A DNA stretch of 7,298 bases, taken from contig MFFV01000001.1 of assembly GCA_001777995.1 (NCBI GenBank), positions 1 to 7,298 of the forward strand, written 5' to 3'. This DNA is from Candidatus Falkowbacteria bacterium RIFCSPLOWO2_02_FULL_45_15. Lineage in GTDB: Bacteria > Patescibacteriota > Patescibacteriia > Patescibacteriales > XYC2-FULL-47-12. The translations under genes were made by a program, and so were the position numbers. Shown piece by piece: positions 4,661 through 7,298 of this stretch. Every line of letters starts with the position of its first letter. The first letter of the stretch is position 1. The notes beneath the pieces are model-generated. The model did not search any database, was not told the origin of the DNA, and saw only the letters and a program-made list of their open reading frames with translations.

Positions 4661-7237
4661 TTAGCCGCCGCTAGCGGCGTTAATTTCCACCGCATCGCTG
4701 ATGGTCCCTTCGCCCGCAACACTGACGGGCGCGTGGCTAGAATAGCCTTCCGCCTGCATCGATTCCAGTTTAAATTGCACCCTTTTGCCGGCAGTGATGT
4801 TTTCTGTGTCCGCCTTAATAGTTAACCCTAAAGTAGCCCCTGCCCTAATAGTTATGTTCAAATTAGAAAAAGTATAAGTGCGCGAATTCGGCTGGGAGAT
4901 TACTCCAGAAACGCGGTTTCCGGAATAGAGCGCGAGCTCCGCAAAGCCGGACGCGTAAGTCACGTCATCCGAGGAAGTGGCTAAACTCATTACGATATTA
5001 GTAATTTTAATTTGTTCGTCAACCGATGCCGCTAAACTGAAGCCGCCTAATTCAACCGCATCAGCGCCGGCTATGGCCGCGCCGCTATTCACTAGAGCGC
5101 CGGCGGTAAGCGTCAGGCGCGGCGCGTAGACCTGCATCAGTTGCCCCATGGCAGCCACCGCTTGCGTGTAGGTGGTATTGTCCAAGCCGATTTTATAGCT
5201 TAACTCGGGAATATTAATACGGTAAGAATTGTTAGATTGCGCGTCTTCCGGCACCTTGATTACTACCCAAATAATAGGGGCGGCGTTCGCCGCAATTTTA
5301 TGGTTGCCTAAATTTACATCAGCCGTTACGCCCCCCCGCGTTCTTTCTTTATCAACGGTAACGATAACCTCCCGGCTGATTTTTTCCATCAAAGAAATGT
5401 CGTTGGCAATGTCGGGCGCGCCGTTAAACTTTTCCACCTGCAATTTGAGCCGCTGTAAATAAATGTCTTGCCCCGCGTTGCGCAGTTCAAATTGAGCAAA
5501 GATGGTATTGTCTTGGCCGCGAAAAATTTCCCGCTCACTGTCGGTCAAGCTAGAGGCAAAAAATCCGACCCCCGCCCGCCTAAACGCTACCTTGTTGTAG
5601 TTGTCGCTTGCCCCCTGGCCAATGGGGAAATTATCCGCGCTCGCCACCACTAAATTAAATCCTTGGGTCAGTCCCCTCACCTGGATGTCGTCGGCGCTGT
5701 CAATAACGAATTTTAAAGTTGAGCCCTCTCCCTGCAGAATGTCTATTTTTAACGATACTTCCACCGGACTATTTTTAGCGACCGTGATGTTGTTATCGGT
5801 TAAATTAAAAGTCGCTTTGCCGTTCTGTAAAGACCTAACGGCGCCGATTAAAGCGCGGTCGCGGTAAAGGGAGATGTTTTCAACGTCGTTATCGTTAGCG
5901 GTGCCGTAATTAGTAAAAGTAAGGGAGCTGACGGCCGCTCTTTCGTTGCCGCTGGTTTCCTCTAAGGTAAATCTGGCGACCGCTTCGTTTCTGGATCCTA
6001 AATTTACGTCCCGCAGGGTATTGTTAATGGTCTGGCTTGATATTCTAACTTGGCCGATTAAATTATCAGCGGCTATCAGCTTATGCGTGGCGGCAAAAAG
6101 GGGAAAAATTCCGCTAACAGTTGCGTCCGCTTGGATGTCGCTTTCCGCCTGGATGCCCAAACTGACGGTGTGGTTTGTTTCTTGCCCGGGCGCAAAGCTA
6201 ATTTTTACGCGTAAAACTTTAGGCAAGGCGCGCGGAATGACCACCGGGCTTCTAAAATTGACGTTAATTAAATTGCCGCTGATATTGGCGTTAGAAGCAA
6301 ACACCGCCCCATTTTCATCTTCCACTCTGGCGGCCGTTATTTTATTGATGTTCAACAAGCCGCTCTTAGTCAACTTTAAACCGCTAATATTGACATTGCC
6401 TGATAACGCCTGAAACCTAAAGACGGCTGCCAAATTACCGGCGGTGGCAAAAGGCAAAATGCTTGCGGCCGGCGAGCTCGCGTCAAGAGTGACGATCACT
6501 TGTTTAGTCGCTGACGGGGTTGCCGCCGCAACGGTTTCTTGGCTGGAACGCACTAAGTCAATGTTAAAATTAACGGTTTGATAAGTATCCAGATCAGCCT
6601 GGCTAACGGTCAAAATTTTGCCCCAAGAAAAACCGGCGTTCAGGAATTCGTTCTCGCTCGGAACCCAGGCTTTTTGGTTGCCCCGCAAGTAATATATTTT
6701 CGCGCTGCTTGCTTCTTTCAGCAACGCCGCGTCCTCCCAAAAGCTTAAATCCTTGCCGCTTACTTCCACTACCTCGGCCCAGCGGTTGCCGGGGTAAGAA
6801 GAGAATGCCTGCGGCGTGAGATGATATTTCTTTAAATTATTGCCGTAGTTTAAAAAATAAACTCTGCCCGTGCCCCGCTCTTTCGCTAAACGCGCCAAAG
6901 GATATCTTTGCAATTCGGCGGCGCTGACTACCCGGACGTTGCGGAAATTATAATCGTAGGAATAAAAAACTTCCTCGTTGCGGATGGGATGCTTAAAACC
7001 GCCGACAATGGCGTAAACGGTTGGATTTTGGGCTGATTTAACTAAGCGCGCCTGGCTGCTAAATAAACTTAACCCGCCGCTATTTTGCACTTGCACTCCC
7101 AGCACTTTTCCTTCCGACAAATATCTGTCAAACACGTAAGAAAAAGCGACTGCCGCGAGAGTAAAAGCGAGTAAGCTTAAAAGAATAAACCATAAAATCG
7201 ACGTTTTCATCGCGCGCCACCAAATTGTTATGGTCAT
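4661..7237 (-). CDS. Large membrane-anchored surface protein with three short N-terminal repeats and four beta-rich modules
   Basis: An 858-residue protein of no named family that I recognise. One hydrophobic helix (about 14-35, after basic residues R8 and K11) acts as an uncleaved anchor or signal sequence, leaving the rest outside the membrane. Residues 64-114, 116-168 and 171-221 are three diverged repeats of about 50 residues with the pattern L-x-K, then x-V-Y-x-[IVL], then G/N-x-x-[KR], then E/Q-x-F, and ending V-x-x-V-S/T-x-x-x-L. I recall similar repeats in Patescibacteria surface proteins. After a Ser/Thr/Ala-rich linker (229-247) come four diverged modules (about 247-387, 396-530, 556-704, 706-845). 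Each has a F-x-L/F-x-A strand, a central N-x-x-L-Y type strand, and a V-x-L-x-I-K-x-D type strand, suggesting beta-sandwich domains. I see no cysteine, no enzyme motif, and no C-terminal anchor or sorting signal. An ATG at 7210 (Met10) is an alternative start giving a more classical MKTSILWF signal region and is preceded by ggtgg. A promoter lies immediately upstream. Its role is inferred as structural or adhesive. Confidence 0.85.
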   Translation of the reverse strand: MTITIWWRAMKTSILWFILLSLLAFTLAAVAFSYVFDRYLSEGKVLGVQVQNSGGLSLFSSQARLVKSAQNPTVYAIVGGFKHPIRNEEVFYSYDYNFRNVRVVSAAELQRYPLARLAKERGTGRVYFLNYGNNLKKYHLTPQAFSSYPGNRWAEVVEVSGKDLSFWEDAALLKEASSAKIYYLRGNQKAWVPSENEFLNAGFSWGKILTVSQADLDTYQTVNFNIDLVRSSQETVAAATPSATKQVIVTLDASSPAASILPFATAGNLAAVFRFQALSGNVNISGLKLTKSGLLNINKITAARVEDENGAVFASNANISGNLINVNFRSPVVIPRALPKVLRVKISFAPGQETNHTVSLGIQAESDIQADATVSGIFPLFAATHKLIAADNLIGQVRISSQTINNTLRDVNLGSRNEAVARFTLEETSGNERAAVSSLTFTNYGTANDNDVENISLYRDRALIGAVRSLQNGKATFNLTDNNITVAKNSPVEVSLKIDILQGEGSTLKFVIDSADDIQVRGLTQGFNLVVASADNFPIGQGASDNYNKVAFRRAGVGFFASSLTDSEREIFRGQDNTIFAQFELRNAGQDIYLQRLKLQVEKFNGAPDIANDISLMEKISREVIVTVDKERTRGGVTADVNLGNHKIAANAAPIIWVVIKVPEDAQSNNSYRINIPELSYKIGLDNTTYTQAVAAMGQLMQVYAPRLTLTAGALVNSGAAIAGADAVELGGFSLAASVDEQIKITNIVMSLATSSDDVTYASGFAELALYSGNRVSGVISQPNSRTYTFSNLNITIRAGATLGLTIKADTENITAGKRVQFKLESMQAEGYSSHAPVSVAGEGTISDAVEINAASGG
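4666..4679. repeat. Perfect 14-bp palindrome at the 3' end of the surface protein gene
   Basis: cgccgctagcggcg reads identically on both strands and lies within the last codons of the surface protein gene (A-A-S-G-G), ending three bases before the TAA stop. It is the most symmetric of the CCGCC...AGCGG sequences in the window (compare 3391-3422). No T-run follows on the minus strand, so it is not a normal intrinsic terminator, but it could protect the 3' end of the mRNA. Confidence 0.5.
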
Positions 7238-7262
7238 AAGTTGTTATTTTATCTACAGTTAT

Positions 7263-7292
7263 ATTATACCATAAAGTAGCTTTTGGCTACAA
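7263..7292 (-). promoter_or_regulatory. Extended -10 promoter for the surface protein gene, with a small palindrome in the spacer
   Basis: On the minus strand a perfect TATAAT (7268-7263) is preceded by TGG (7271-7269), making the extended -10 form TGnTATAAT. A partial -35, TTGTAG (7292-7287), lies 18 bases upstream. Transcription would begin near 7255-7257, leaving about 18-20 bases before the ATG at 7237, or about 45 before the ATG at 7210. Between the two boxes gtagc (7276-7280) and gctac (7286-7290) form an exact inverted repeat with a five-base loop that overlaps the -35; it could be an operator. This is the most convincing promoter in the window and would drive the surface protein gene and perhaps the glycosyltransferase genes after it. 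Confidence 0.75.
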
Positions 7293-7298
7293 ACAAAG

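Noticed and set aside
5946..6413. Plus-strand open frame of 155 codons opposite the surface protein gene
   Set aside because: It is an antisense shadow of the long minus-strand gene, like the other plus-strand frames at 5229-5867, with no start signal or recognisable domain.
1..7298. Alternative genetic code (UGA as glycine)
   Set aside because: None of the genes contains an in-frame TGA and all families are complete in code 11; the absence of TGA stops among seven genes is too small a sample to mean more.

Overview
This window looks like a fragment of a small-genome bacterium, most likely a member of the Candidate Phyla Radiation (Patescibacteria). That placement is an inference. It rests on a large anchored surface protein of a type I associate with that group, on palindromic intergenic repeats, and on start sites without a well-placed Shine-Dalgarno sequence. 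Coding is ordinary code 11. The seven visible stops are four TAA and three TAG with no TGA, and no reading frame needs TGA read as an amino acid, which argues against the UGA=Gly lineages (Gracilibacteria, Absconditabacteria).

Layout. Bases 1-1231 hold a plus-strand set of unrelated small housekeeping genes: the last 33 codons of a zinc-type alcohol dehydrogenase/quinone oxidoreductase, a complete DUF302 protein, and a complete Nudix hydrolase. The spacers between them are 63 and 157 bp and contain short repeated words. Bases 1287-7237 hold four minus-strand genes, which in transcription order encode an 858-residue anchored surface protein, two family 2 glycosyltransferases, and MreB. The Nudix gene and mreB converge at about 1232-1286. 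A strong extended -10 promoter lies at 7263-7292, just upstream of the surface protein gene.

How the genes may fit together. The surface protein has an N-terminal membrane anchor, three repeats of about 50 residues, and four beta-rich modules of about 140-150 residues. Two glycosyltransferases follow it with spacers of 74 and 118 bp, and MreB follows after 257 bp. A reasonable but unproven reading is a cell-surface locus, with a structural surface protein and enzymes that build a glycan for it or for the envelope, next to the cytoskeletal organiser of the wall. The 257-bp spacer carries a palindromic repeat, so mreB may be transcribed separately.

The non-coding DNA is unusually structured. 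It contains a perfect-ended palindromic repeat (2363-2467), an 11-bp inverted repeat bracketing that element (2332-2342 and 2531-2541), a large cruciform-prone spacer between the glycosyltransferase genes (3373-3467), several GC-rich CCGCC/AGCGG palindromes, and an identical 15-bp AT-rich leader at both glycosyltransferase starts. I see no tRNA, rRNA, CRISPR array, transposase or phage gene. I found no clearly new enzymatic system; the multi-module surface protein with its glycosyltransferases is the best candidate for something undescribed.
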